Notes under the pieces: generated by a model
Databases searched by the model: none
Seen by the model: the letters and a program-made list of their open reading frames with translations, nothing else
What the model was told of the DNA's origin: nothing
Program-made: the position numbers and the translations under genes
Assembly (NCBI RefSeq): GCF_004349245.1
Contig: NZ_SMLC01000054.1
Coordinates: 1-42,008 of the forward strand
Length of the DNA stretch: 42,008 bases
Direction of reading: 5' to 3'
Source of the DNA: Actinomadura sp. 6K520
GTDB lineage: Bacteria > Actinomycetota > Actinomycetes > Streptosporangiales > Streptosporangiaceae
Shown here: in pieces, positions 1-8,011 of the stretch
How positions within the stretch are numbered: the stretch's first letter is position 1
Layout: each line of letters opens with the position of its first letter

Positions 1-1068
1 GGTAGGCGGTTCGGTCGTTGGTGTCTGCGGGGATTGCCGGGGTGGGGTCGTAGGGCGTGATGGTGGAGTTTGAGGCGGCCGCGGGTTGGCAGATGCGGCT
101 GCGGTGTAGGTGATTTCCGCGCGGCGGTTGCGGGCTCGGCCGGTGGGGTTGTCACGGCCGTCGGGGTGTGATTCCGCGGCGAGGGGGGCGGTTTCGCCTT
201 TGCCGCTCACCTGGAGCATGTACTCGCGTGGTAGGGCCCGGGAAAGTGCTTGGCGCACGGCGTCCGCTCGTTGGCGCGACAGCCGCTGGTTGTAGGAAGC
301 GGGGCCGACCGCGTCGGTGTGGCCGACAATCGTGATCGGATGGCTGGGATCGCCGTTATCGCGGATGTCGCGGGCGGCTTGCGTGATGGCGTCCTGTGCG
401 GGGCGGGACAGGTGGGTGGCGTCAAAGGCGAACTGCACGACGATGTGGTGCTGCTGGAGCGAGCGAATCGTCTCCGTTCGTTGGGAGTGGTGTACAAAGA
501 GGTGCTTGGGTGCGCTGGCGAGGTCGCTGGTGACTTGGGCGTCTGCCCATTGGGTGTTGGTTGACGGCGATGGTGCTGGGGTGTCACTCGCGGAGGGCGC
601 GGTCGGCGGGGGCGGCGCGGAAGCCGTGGTACCGGGGTCCACGGGGGGAGGCATGATCGTTCGGCTGATCGGCGCGGTGGCTCCGATAGCGGCTATGCCC
701 AGGCTCCCCACCAGGACGGCGGCGCTTCGTTGCAGACCGGTGAGCCCGGGGATCCGGGGGACGGCTCCGCCGATGATCTGAGCGGCGGCCTCGGTGAACA
801 CCAGTAATGTCCAGCCGGCCCAGCAGGTCCATGCTAGGTATTTGGCCGCCTCTAGGAGCAGGGTCTCGTCGGCTCGGTGAGACAGTCCCGCACCGATGTC
901 GTCGAAGGAGGGTGGGGGGCGAGGGATGGGCGATCCGGTCACCAGGAGCAGGAGGCCGGGCAGGCCGATCACGCCAGCGATCAACAGCATGGCCGCGCCG
1001 AGGCTGCGCAGCGGGATAGTGCGGCGGCCGCGCTGCGCGCCTGCGGCTGCGTGCCGTTGCCGAGTCAT
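1..1068 (-). CDS. Membrane protein with C-terminal OmpA-like peptidoglycan-binding domain (3' end outside window)
   Basis: An open frame of 356 codons runs from ATG at 1068 off the left edge, with an AGGA ribosome site about 6 bases upstream. Residues about 23-46, 76-100 and 112-134 are hydrophobic and probably membrane spanning. A Pro/Ala/Thr-rich linker (about 138-175) follows, then an OmpA-type domain (about 205-322). It shows the GHTDAVG segment, the N-Q-x-L-S-x-x-R-A-D-A-V helix and the N-R-R-A-E-I peptidoglycan-contact motif. A proline-rich tail begins near 330. OmpA domains bind peptidoglycan non-covalently, so this is likely a wall-anchored membrane protein. It is transcribed away from the Tad operon, and its first 135 residues resemble the start of the BTAD protein at 10638. 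The end of the protein is not visible. Confidence 0.85.
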   Translation of the reverse strand, partial: MTRQRHAAAGAQRGRRTIPLRSLGAAMLLIAGVIGLPGLLLLVTGSPIPRPPPSFDDIGAGLSHRADETLLLEAAKYLAWTCWAGWTLLVFTEAAAQIIGGAVPRIPGLTGLQRSAAVLVGSLGIAAIGATAPISRTIMPPPVDPGTTASAPPPPTAPSASDTPAPSPSTNTQWADAQVTSDLASAPKHLFVHHSQRTETIRSLQQHHIVVQFAFDATHLSRPAQDAITQAARDIRDNGDPSHPITIVGHTDAVGPASYNQRLSRQRADAVRQALSRALPREYMLQVSGKGETAPLAAESHPDGRDNPTGRARNRRAEITYTAAASANPRPPQTPPSRPTTPPRQSPQTPTTEPPT

Positions 1069-1187
1069 CGCTGGTCCTACGGTGAGTGGCTGGTGTCAGC
1101 ATGTGGCCCTGAAGAGGTCAGTCATGGAAAGGCTGAGGAATCCGCGATCACACGGATACTCCGTCCTGGGTTGGCGATCGATGTGGA

Positions 1188-1604
1188 TCATGAATCGGCG
1201 GAAGGGCCGATTACCGGGAGGCGGCGCCCGTACCGGTTTTGTTCTGCGGTGATCTCCGCCATCGCCTCGGCCATGTCTTCGCTGATCAGATCGGCGCGAA
1301 CGTAGGTCGTCTGGTCCTGGCCCCGCACGTCCACCACGGCGGGCTGTAGCGCTGCCGGCATCTGGTCGGCGGAGAGCCGGTGCATGCGGGCACGAGTTCT
1401 CGGTTCGGTCGGTGTCGTGATCGACACGGTGGCCTGGGAGTAGCGGTTGGCCAGCGCTTGGAACTCCATAGCCAATTCTTCGGCGATCTTGTCCGCCCGG
1501 CAGTAGAAGATCCATGCGGCGGGGGTCCGGTGGACCACGACCGGGCCGAGTTGATCGTCCATATCATCCGGTTTCACCCGGATGAATCGCGCTGGGATAC
1601 TCAT
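1188..1604 (-). CDS. Conserved hypothetical protein, 138 aa
   Basis: The ATG at 1604 is preceded by a good GAGGTGA ribosome site. The product is soluble, with no signal peptide or membrane segment, mixed alpha/beta composition and many acidic residues towards the C-terminus (repeated E-D-M-A-E-A-M-A-E pattern). I do not recognise a family. It lies between the OmpA-like gene and the small HTH gene on the same strand, with gaps of about 120 and 96 bases, so the three probably form one transcription unit. Codon use is ordinary for this genome, which supports a real gene. No function is proposed. Confidence 0.7.
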   Translation of the reverse strand: MSIPARFIRVKPDDMDDQLGPVVVHRTPAAWIFYCRADKIAEELAMEFQALANRYSQATVSITTPTEPRTRARMHRLSADQMPAALQPAVVDVRGQDQTTYVRADLISEDMAEAMAEITAEQNRYGRRLPVIGPSADS

Positions 1605-1700
1605 TGGTCACCTCGCAGCTGCAGTAACTCCAGGTCTTGATCGTCATGGTTCTTGCGGCTGCGGGGTGTATTGGTCTCTGGTTTCGGGTGGACCGAAGCA

Positions 1701-2141
1701 TCAGGTCGGCTGCGTTCCCGTGTCGGCGTCGGGTGGTTCATCCAAGCGTCGGTTCTGGCGGTGGACGAACTCCTCGGCCATCCGCCGGAGCATGCGTTTG
1801 TCCTCGTCAGGAAGGTCATGCGCGAGCCGGAACAAGATCCATTCATCGGAGCCGAGGCGAACCTCGCTGATCTCGTACTCCAGCCACTGGCGCGCTGCCA
1901 GTGTCTTCACCGAATCTTCGGGCACGTCCATGGCCGCGGCCAGGGCGCGCATCTGCCAAGGCTCCGGGGACTTAGCCACCTGGCCAGCGGCAAGCTTGCT
2001 GATCCACTGGAATCCCAGGTGCTGCTCGGTCACTGGGTCGATCGCGCGCACTGCCATACGCCGATAGCTCAGCCCCTGCTCGTTGCGCTCGTGCACGAAC
2101 TGGCTTAACGCCAGCTGCGCCGGTCTCGGTGTCGTTGACAT
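1701..2141 (-). CDS. Small helix-turn-helix protein, 146 aa
   Basis: The ATG at 2141 follows GAGGTAA. Residues about 20-75 have the pattern of an XRE-like domain: an S-Y-R-R-M-A-V-R-A helix, an F-Q-W-I-S-K-L recognition-type helix, then an R-A-L-A-A-A-M-D-V-P helix. The C-terminal half is acidic and helical. It probably binds DNA and could control the minus-strand group, the divergent Tad operon, or both, since it is the first gene facing the 480-base divergent gap. That regulatory role is inferred from position. The HTH is short and diverged, so assignment to a named regulator family is not possible from the sequence alone. Confidence 0.65.
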   Translation of the reverse strand: MSTTPRPAQLALSQFVHERNEQGLSYRRMAVRAIDPVTEQHLGFQWISKLAAGQVAKSPEPWQMRALAAAMDVPEDSVKTLAARQWLEYEISEVRLGSDEWILFRLAHDLPDEDKRMLRRMAEEFVHRQNRRLDEPPDADTGTQPT

Positions 2142-2620
2142 TTACCTCAACTCACTCTGGCGTCCCTCTTTACAAGACTGCCCGGGAGTGTCTTAATATC
2201 ACGACAGTTCGACCCAATCCAGTGACGACGGATACTGATCATGGTTCGATGCTCCCACCGAAAGCCGCGAAGTACGAGGTCAGACACGTCCGCCCAGCTG
2301 AACACGTTTGCGCTAGTGATCAGTTGCTCTGATGACGACGATAGATCGGCGCTGACGCCTCCGGTGCGAATGCCCGGCACCCGAGCATCATTCGCGGTGG
2401 CGCGTTCGTCGGTGGAAGCGGTCAAGTGCGGTCATGTCCAGCAACTGGTCCTGCGCCCTTGGGACGTTTCCGCAGGTGGTGAGATCTACGATCATGATCT
2501 TCAGGTCGAGGAACTGCCCTCCCCGGAGGATGGCGCGGTTGGCGCCCCCAATGCGCAGGTAAATGGCACTGCGGCTGCTCCCCAGACCTTCGCTACGGGT
2601 TGGCTCATGGAGGGTGGGCC
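2142..2620. other. Divergent intergenic region, possible small ORF
   Basis: This gap separates the minus-strand OmpA/HTH group from the plus-strand Tad operon and should hold both promoters. I could not fix a convincing -35/-10 pair. A plus-strand open frame from 2241 to 2639 ends with TGA overlapping the ATG at 2636 of the lipoprotein gene, the coupling style used elsewhere in this operon. Its product has no recognisable domain and its start is unclear, so it is not called as a gene. Confidence 0.4.
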
Positions 2621-3331
2621 GTGGCACGAGAAGCGATGATGGCGATCAACGAGTCCGCCCGTGGCTGGGCTGCGGCGGTGCCGGCTCCTGACATCTCGCC
2701 CCGGCATCGTTCCGCCCGCGCGCTTGGCCCTGGTCGGCCGCCGGCACGCCGTGCTCTGGCGGCCTGCTGCGCGATCGTTGTGGCAGCCGGTGGTCTGGCG
2801 TGCTCGCCGGGTTCAGACGATTCGGTGACGGTACCGTCGTCCCCGCCGCTCAGCGCGCCTTCAGGGAGCGGATCCTCTTCTGCCGGAGCGTCTTCCGCAT
2901 CGCCCCGTGACGCGATCATCGCGAGCTATCAGCAGTACTGGGACGCTGGCCGGAAGGCGGCGACGGTTCCGGAAGACCAGGCGCGAAAGCTGCTTGAGCC
3001 GGTATCTACTCCCAAGGTGATGGCTGCTCAGTTGCGGGGTATCCGCGACATTCGTGCTAAGCGTCAAGAGCCCTGGGGCAAGATCGTTATCCGGGTGTAC
3101 GCGGTCGATATCACTGGTTCCACTGCGGAGTTGGGTGATTGCCAGGACACCAGCGGGGCGGGGCTGGCGGACTCGCGCACCCATCAACTCATTCCCGGGA
3201 CGCGGGGCAGCGCCAAACCGGTCAACTTCTCGGTGAAGCTCAAGCGCGGGGCCGATGGGCGCTGGCGCGTGTCGTCGATCTGGGCTGTGGAGGCGCCATG
3301 CACTCCCCCGTCTACCACCCCCGGTTCCTGA
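2621..3331 (+). CDS. Putative lipoprotein, first gene of the Tad operon
   Basis: GTG at 2621 is chosen because GGAGGG sits 6 bases upstream; ATG at 2636 is the alternative. The product is 236 aa. A basic N-terminal stretch leads into a hydrophobic segment ending G-G-L-A-C-S, a lipobox that would place a diacylated Cys at the membrane surface. A Ser/Pro-rich linker follows. The rest is a small alpha+beta domain with D-A-I-I-A-S-Y-Q-Q-Y-W and a closing R-W-R-V-S-S-I-W strand, the general look of NTF2/SnoaL-like extracytoplasmic domains. The next gene starts inside its 3' end (34-base overlap). It is probably an exported accessory factor of the Tad-like system. Confidence 0.75.
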   Translation: MAREAMMAINESARGWAAAVPAPDISPRHRSARALGPGRPPARRALAACCAIVVAAGGLACSPGSDDSVTVPSSPPLSAPSGSGSSSAGASSASPRDAIIASYQQYWDAGRKAATVPEDQARKLLEPVSTPKVMAAQLRGIRDIRAKRQEPWGKIVIRVYAVDITGSTAELGDCQDTSGAGLADSRTHQLIPGTRGSAKPVNFSVKLKRGADGRWRVSSIWAVEAPCTPPSTTPGS

Positions 3332-4158
3332 GCATGATGCGCGCTGCCATAACGGCCACAGTGGTGATCATGGTGACGGGTGCCATGGTCGGCCCCGCGT
3401 GGTCCAATCCACCGGCGCCGCCCAGCCCGGGCCCGTGGAAATGGCAGGGCAATATCGGCGATAATCCGCAAACACCAGAACATCCCGGTCGCGGCGGCGG
3501 TTCAGGCGGTGACGGTCCTGGCAGGCAACCTGTAGGCGGCGCCCCCTCTAGTGACCGCGGCTGCCGCACCGTCACCCCCGCCGACACGGGCTGTGACACG
3601 CTGGCCTGCGGTCCACTAAGCGCCATTTCCGGCTGCCAACCCGCCGGTGGCGGTGTTGCCGTCCCGGCGGTCACCCCGCAGGATCTGCTGCAGCAAGCGC
3701 TCTATGAACTTCGGCTCCCCAAGCCCCAGATTGTGACGGCTCCGCCGCGCGGAACCGAGGGTGTCGTGGGGTTGGCCGAGTGGTTCTGGCTCGATCCGGC
3801 GCAGCGAACCTCCAGGTCGGTTCGCCAATCGGCTGGGGACGTATGGGTTGAGCTCACCGCCTCTCCGCAGACCATGACGGTCCACCCAGGAGGTGGGCAC
3901 GAGCCGGTCAGTTGCCCGGGCGGTGGTGTTCCCTATCAGGCTGGAGCGGCCGCTTCGGCGGCTTCATGCACCGTCACCTACACCCGCAGCTCCGCGCGGC
4001 AGCCCGAGAACGCCTACCAGGTCACCGCCACTGTCAGCTGGGGCGGAACGTGGCGTGGTTCGGGCGGAGTCGGCGGTGCGCTCACCCCGATCACGGTGAC
4101 CTCGACCCTCCCGGTCCGGATCGCCGAGGGGCAGGCTCTCAATGGTGGTGGCCGGTGA
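3298..4158 (+). CDS. Secreted protein of the Tad operon
   Basis: ATG at 3298 has GGAGG a few bases upstream and lies 34 bases inside the preceding gene. The 286-aa product has a cleavable-type signal peptide (hydrophobic core about residues 18-32, likely cut after A-W-S). A long Gly/Pro-rich region with several Cys residues follows, then a beta-rich C-terminal half (W-V-E-L-T-A, A-S-C-T-V-T-Y, T-A-T-V-S-W repeats). Several Cys pairs suggest disulfides outside the cell. Similar secreted ORFs accompany actinobacterial Tad loci, but I do not recognise a named domain. The TGA overlaps the GTG of the SAF gene by 3 bases, so translation is coupled. Confidence 0.75.
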   Translation: MHSPVYHPRFLSMMRAAITATVVIMVTGAMVGPAWSNPPAPPSPGPWKWQGNIGDNPQTPEHPGRGGGSGGDGPGRQPVGGAPSSDRGCRTVTPADTGCDTLACGPLSAISGCQPAGGGVAVPAVTPQDLLQQALYELRLPKPQIVTAPPRGTEGVVGLAEWFWLDPAQRTSRSVRQSAGDVWVELTASPQTMTVHPGGGHEPVSCPGGGVPYQAGAAASAASCTVTYTRSSARQPENAYQVTATVSWGGTWRGSGGVGGALTPITVTSTLPVRIAEGQALNGGGR

Positions 4159-4826
4159 GCAGCCCCCGTTCCGTTTCCACCCTTCCGCCCTCCGAGGACA
4201 GGCAGTTGCGGCCTTTGCCCCGCTCAGCCCGTCGCGGCCGGATTCTGTTGGGAACGCTCCTGATCGCGACGTCGGCCGCGGTGGTCGCCTGGCTGTTTGT
4301 GTCGGCGGGTAACCGCGCCGACGTGCTGGTCATCGTCCGTGACCTGCCGGTGGGGACACCCGTCTCCACGGCCGACCTGGCGACCACGCGCGCCGGGGTG
4401 GACGCGCCCGTCCAGACGATCCCCGCGTCCCGCGCGGACGAGGTGGTGGGAAAGATCGCGGCGGTGGACCTGCGGGCAGGGTCGCTGCTGTCGCCCGGCC
4501 AGCTGACCACCACGCTCACCCCCGGGCAGGGACAGCAGATCGTGGCCGTCGGGCTCAAAGCCTCTCAGCTGCCGGTCGGCGCCCTGCGCCCGGGAGACCA
4601 CGTTCTAGTTGTGCCAACTCCCGGTGCCGCCGGGCAGGATGCCGCCTCGGCTGGGGCGTCACCGCTGGGCCGGGAGGTCGCCGCCGCGGTCGATCGGGTC
4701 TCGCAGCCCGACGCGGACGGAACCGTGGTGGTCAATCTTCTGATCGCCGCCGCATCGGGTCCCACGGTCGCCAAACAGGCCGCCCTTGGCCGGGTTGCGC
4801 TGGTCGTCACCGCCAGGAGGCCGTGA
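4155..4826 (+). CDS. CpaB-like SAF-domain protein
   Basis: GTG at 4155 overlaps the previous stop. The 223-aa product begins with a basic cytoplasmic stretch, one transmembrane helix (about residues 35-55, I-L-L-G-T-L-L-I-A core), then a SAF domain. The domain carries V-I-V-R-D-L-P-V-G-T-P-V, followed by D-L-R-A-G-S-L-L-S-P-G-Q-L. SAF proteins of the CpaB/RcpC type act in Flp/Tad pilus assembly at the outer face of the membrane. Gram-positive versions lack an outer-membrane secretin partner, and none is seen here. It is followed after one base by the MinD-like ATPase gene. Confidence 0.85.
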   Translation: MSSPRSVSTLPPSEDRQLRPLPRSARRGRILLGTLLIATSAAVVAWLFVSAGNRADVLVIVRDLPVGTPVSTADLATTRAGVDAPVQTIPASRADEVVGKIAAVDLRAGSLLSPGQLTTTLTPGQGQQIVAVGLKASQLPVGALRPGDHVLVVPTPGAAGQDAASAGASPLGREVAAAVDRVSQPDADGTVVVNLLIAAASGPTVAKQAALGRVALVVTARRP

Positions 4827-4827
4827 G

Positions 4828-5631
4828 ATGGGGCTGATCGCGGTGGTTTCGGCCGGGGGCGCTCCAGGAGCGACCACCACGGCTTTGGCCTTGACCCTTG
4901 CCTGGCCAGAGCCGGCGCTGATGGCCGAATGCGACTGCGATGGCGGCAGTGTTCTGGCCGGGCTGTTCGGGGGCCACTTTCCGGCCGACCGGGGGCTGCT
5001 GAATCTGGCGTGGCAGATCACCGAAGACCCTGGCCGGGTCGCGTTGCACGAGCAGACCTATCCGCTCGATGACGTGGGCGATCGTCCGGTGCTGCCCGGC
5101 CCGGCCGATCCGTTCCAGGCGCAGGCCATCACTGCGGTCGCGTGGGAGAAGATCGCCGCGGTGCTCGCACGGCAGACCGCGGACGTGATCGCCGACGTCG
5201 GCCAGGTCCGCGCTGTCGGGTATCCGTTCGCGGTGCTGGCCGCCGCCGACCTCATCGTGCTGGTGTTGCGTCCCACGCTGCGGCAGGTGGTCGCCGCTCG
5301 GCCCCGCGTTGCGGCCATTCGCGACGCCTTGGGCCGGCAGGCCGCGATCGGGTTGTGTCTCATCGGCCGCGGCCCGCACTCGGTCGCCGAAGTCCGCAAG
5401 GTGCTGGGCGGCGACTTCGCGGTGGTCGTCCAGTTCCCCGACGATGCACGCTCTGCCGCCCGGTTGTCGGACGGCGACCCCAAACGCCGCCGCCTCACCC
5501 GGTCCAGTGACCTGCTGGTCCAGGCGCGGACGGTTGCCCGTGCCTTGCGAGCCGCCGTCGACCATCGCCCCGGCCGACGTCCGGATCGGCCGGTGTCACC
5601 GCTGAGCACTGGGGGCGGGCGCCCGGTATGA
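4828..5631 (+). CDS. MinD/ParA-like ATPase (TadZ/CpaE type)
   Basis: ATG at 4828 follows CAGGAGG. The 267-aa product opens with a short beta strand and a deviant P-loop, G-G-A-P-G-A-T-T-T-A (residues about 10-19), in which the usual Walker Lys positions are replaced. The switch-like A-E-C-D-C-D-G-G follows. Later strands (V-I-A-D-V-G, A-D-L-I-V-L-V-L-R-P-T) fit the MinD/SIMIBI fold. In Tad systems such proteins (TadZ/CpaE) position the pilus machine at the pole and are often atypical ATPases. Loss of the canonical Lys suggests weak or no hydrolysis. It overlaps the downstream ATPase gene by 4 bases. Confidence 0.85.
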   Translation: MGLIAVVSAGGAPGATTTALALTLAWPEPALMAECDCDGGSVLAGLFGGHFPADRGLLNLAWQITEDPGRVALHEQTYPLDDVGDRPVLPGPADPFQAQAITAVAWEKIAAVLARQTADVIADVGQVRAVGYPFAVLAAADLIVLVLRPTLRQVVAARPRVAAIRDALGRQAAIGLCLIGRGPHSVAEVRKVLGGDFAVVVQFPDDARSAARLSDGDPKRRRLTRSSDLLVQARTVARALRAAVDHRPGRRPDRPVSPLSTGGGRPV

Positions 5632-7118
5632 ATCATGGCTCCTTCACCTGGCCACCTCCCGACCAGATTCCCGCCATGCCCCAGCCCGCGCGGCAGGCCG
5701 AGCACTCGCCTGAGCACGGTCCCGCCGCGCCGCGTGCGGCCGCGGGCGGCGCTCCCGGTGGGGTGTGGCGACCACGTCCTACCGCCGGTGCGGCACCTGC
5801 GGCCAAGCCCGAAGATCGGCTCGATGACGCGGCGGTGCGTGCCGCAGTGAAACACATCAACGCGGCGCTGGATGAGGTGCTGCTGGATGCCGACCCTGAT
5901 GCCACCCGGACGCAGTTGGCCGTGGTGGAACAGGTCAAGGCTTGGGCGCAGCAGCAGGCGAACGCGGGCCGGATGCTGCTGCCGGCCGCCGAGCAGACGC
6001 GGCTGACCCGGGCGGTGCTGGATGAGCGGTTCGGGTTGGGGGTGCTGCAGCCGCTGCTGGACGACGACGACATCGAAGAGATCGACGTCAACGGGCCCGG
6101 GCAGGTGTGGCTGCACTACGCCGGTGCCCGCAAGGCCCCGGGCTCGCCGGTTGCCGAGTCCGACGACGAGTTGGCCGACAAGGTCCGCCGGTGGGCGGCT
6201 CGCGCGGCCAGCCCACGCGAGTTCAGCGCGGCCCGGCCGCTGCTGAACGTCGCGCTGGGTGTCGGGGTGCGGATGGCGGCGACGATGTCGGTCACCACCG
6301 GCACGCACGTGTCCATCCGCAAGCAGCGGCTGATGGATGTCACCCTCGACGAACTCGTCGGCCGCGGCACCATCGACGAGAGCCTGCACATGTTCCTGGG
6401 GGCCGCGGTGCGGGCCCGGCTGGACATTCTGGTCACCGGTGGTGTGGCCGCCGGCAAGACCACCTTTCTGCGGGCGCTGTGCAGCGAATTCGATCCTGAG
6501 GAACGCATCGTCACCCTGGAATCGGAACGGGAGCTGTACCTGGATCGCCTGGACCGCCACGACGATGTCGTGTCGTTCGAGGCACGGGAGGCCAACCAGG
6601 AAGGCATCGGCGCCATCACGCTGGTCGACCTGATCCCGCAGGTGCTGCGGATGAACCCCGACCGGATCCTGGTCGGCGAGGTCCGGCACGCCGAGATGCT
6701 GGCGCTGCTGCAAGCCATCGACAACGGCCTGCAAGGCAGCCTGACCACCCTGCACGCCAACTCCGGCGCCGAGGTGTTCGGCCGGATCCTGACCCTGTGC
6801 GCCTACGCCGAGCGGCACCCCGAACCCGCCGATCTGTTCCGCCTGGTCGGCCGGGCCGTCGACCTGGTCGTGCACCTGCGCCGTGACCCGCGCACCGGCC
6901 ACCGGTACGTGTCCGAGATCGTCGAGGTCCTCGAACCCGCCGACGCACACGAGCCCGCCATCAACCGGATCTTTACTCCCGGGCCGGACGGCCGCGCCGT
7001 CCCCGCCGGGATCACACCCAAACTCGTCGGCGAACTGGAGGCGGCCGGGTTCGACCGGCGCCTGCTCACCCACGCGCACCGGCTATGGGAGGTGCCCCGC
7101 GAAAGAGGACGCCCATGA
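5628..7118 (+). CDS. tadA: Tad secretion ATPase (CpaF/TadA family)
   Basis: The 496-aa length is usual for the family. After a Pro/Ala-rich start, an N-terminal helical domain contains D-D-D-I-E-E-I-D-V-N-G-P. The RecA-like core has Walker A G-G-V-A-A-G-K-T-T near residue 271, an Asp-box-like T-L-E-S-E-R-E-L, Walker B R-I-L-V-G-E-V-R near 346, and the His box T-L-H-A-N-S near 374. These are all features of an active type II/IV secretion hexameric ATPase. It should power assembly of the small pilins encoded downstream, on the cytoplasmic side of TadB and TadC. ATG at 5628 and the terminal TGA both overlap neighbouring genes by 4 bases. Confidence 0.95.
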   Translation: MNHGSFTWPPPDQIPAMPQPARQAEHSPEHGPAAPRAAAGGAPGGVWRPRPTAGAAPAAKPEDRLDDAAVRAAVKHINAALDEVLLDADPDATRTQLAVVEQVKAWAQQQANAGRMLLPAAEQTRLTRAVLDERFGLGVLQPLLDDDDIEEIDVNGPGQVWLHYAGARKAPGSPVAESDDELADKVRRWAARAASPREFSAARPLLNVALGVGVRMAATMSVTTGTHVSIRKQRLMDVTLDELVGRGTIDESLHMFLGAAVRARLDILVTGGVAAGKTTFLRALCSEFDPEERIVTLESERELYLDRLDRHDDVVSFEAREANQEGIGAITLVDLIPQVLRMNPDRILVGEVRHAEMLALLQAIDNGLQGSLTTLHANSGAEVFGRILTLCAYAERHPEPADLFRLVGRAVDLVVHLRRDPRTGHRYVSEIVEVLEPADAHEPAINRIFTPGPDGRAVPAGITPKLVGELEAAGFDRRLLTHAHRLWEVPRERGRP

Positions 7119-8011
7119 CGACCGTGCTCGCGCTGCTGGCCGGGGCCGGGTTGGCCGGCGGGGCGCTGCTGATCAGCGCCGGACTGTTCGGCCGGGCTGT
7201 CACCGCGGCGCGGCCGCCCTCGCGCCTCGGCCGGATGCCGGCCCGGCCGTTCCAGCAGCACCGGCTGACCTGGGCGGCCGCCGCGGTATTCGGCGCCGGG
7301 GTGCTGCTGGTGACCCGGTGGCCTGCCGCAGCGATCGCCGCCACGGTGGGGGCGGTCTGGCTGCCGCGGGTCATGTCAGGGCGGGCCGTGGCCCGGCAAC
7401 TGACCCGGCTGGACGCCATCGAACAGTGGGTCCGCAAGGTGTCCGGGCTGCTCGGTGCCAGCCGTGGCCTCGAAGACGCGCTGCAGACCAGCGTCCGTCA
7501 TGCGCCCACCGCGATCGAGCCCGAAGTGGCGGCGTTGGCGGCGCGTCTCCGGGCGGGAGTGAGCGTCGAGGAGGCGGTGTACCGGCTGGCCGATGACCTC
7601 AACGACCCGGTCGGGGACCTGGTGGCGGGGGCATTGCTGCAGGCGTCGCAGATCCGCGGCGGCGGCGTCCAACCTCTCCTCAATGACCTCGCGGCGTTGG
7701 TGGCCGCCGACGTGGCTGGGCGACGTGAGGTCGAAGCCTCCCGCGCCCCGCACCGCACCACCATCCGCGGCCTCGCGGTGATCTTCGTCCTGTTCGCAGT
7801 GGCGCTGACGATGCGCCCCGACTACTCGGCCCCGTACGGCACCTTCCTCGGGCAGATCGTCCTGGCCGTTGTGCTGAGCATCTGCGGCATCGGGCTTTGG
7901 ATCATGAACCGACTGGCCAACCAGCCGCCCGTCCAACGATTTCTGACCCGTCGCGACGCCGACCGCTCGCCCGGCGACCGGGACATGACCCGGGAGGGGG
8001 CGGCGCGGTGA
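7115..8011 (+). CDS. tadB: TadB-like inner membrane platform protein (T2SS F domain)
   Basis: ATG at 7115 is 6 bases after AAAGAGGA and overlaps the previous stop (ATGA). The 298-aa product has N-terminal membrane helices (about residues 5-27 and 50-85). A T2SS-F cytoplasmic domain follows, with the typical G-L-L-G-A-S-R-G-L-E-D-A-L segment and D-P-V-G-D-L-V-A-G-A-L. Two C-terminal helices (about 215-265) complete it. TadB forms the membrane platform that couples the ATPase to pilin extrusion. The C-terminus overlaps the TadC gene by 4 bases. Confidence 0.88.
   Translation: MTTVLALLAGAGLAGGALLISAGLFGRAVTAARPPSRLGRMPARPFQQHRLTWAAAAVFGAGVLLVTRWPAAAIAATVGAVWLPRVMSGRAVARQLTRLDAIEQWVRKVSGLLGASRGLEDALQTSVRHAPTAIEPEVAALAARLRAGVSVEEAVYRLADDLNDPVGDLVAGALLQASQIRGGGVQPLLNDLAALVAADVAGRREVEASRAPHRTTIRGLAVIFVLFAVALTMRPDYSAPYGTFLGQIVLAVVLSICGIGLWIMNRLANQPPVQRFLTRRDADRSPGDRDMTREGAAR

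Noticed and set aside
584..1102. Minus-strand 172-codon frame near the OmpA gene
   Set aside because: It is in a different frame from the OmpA protein, very Arg/Pro-rich and without a domain. The true frame starts at 1068.
5058..7079. A 673-codon open frame on the minus strand across the MinD-like and CpaF genes
   Set aside because: It is the mirror of two clear genes with intact motifs; high GC creates long antisense frames. Its product is low-complexity and has no domain.
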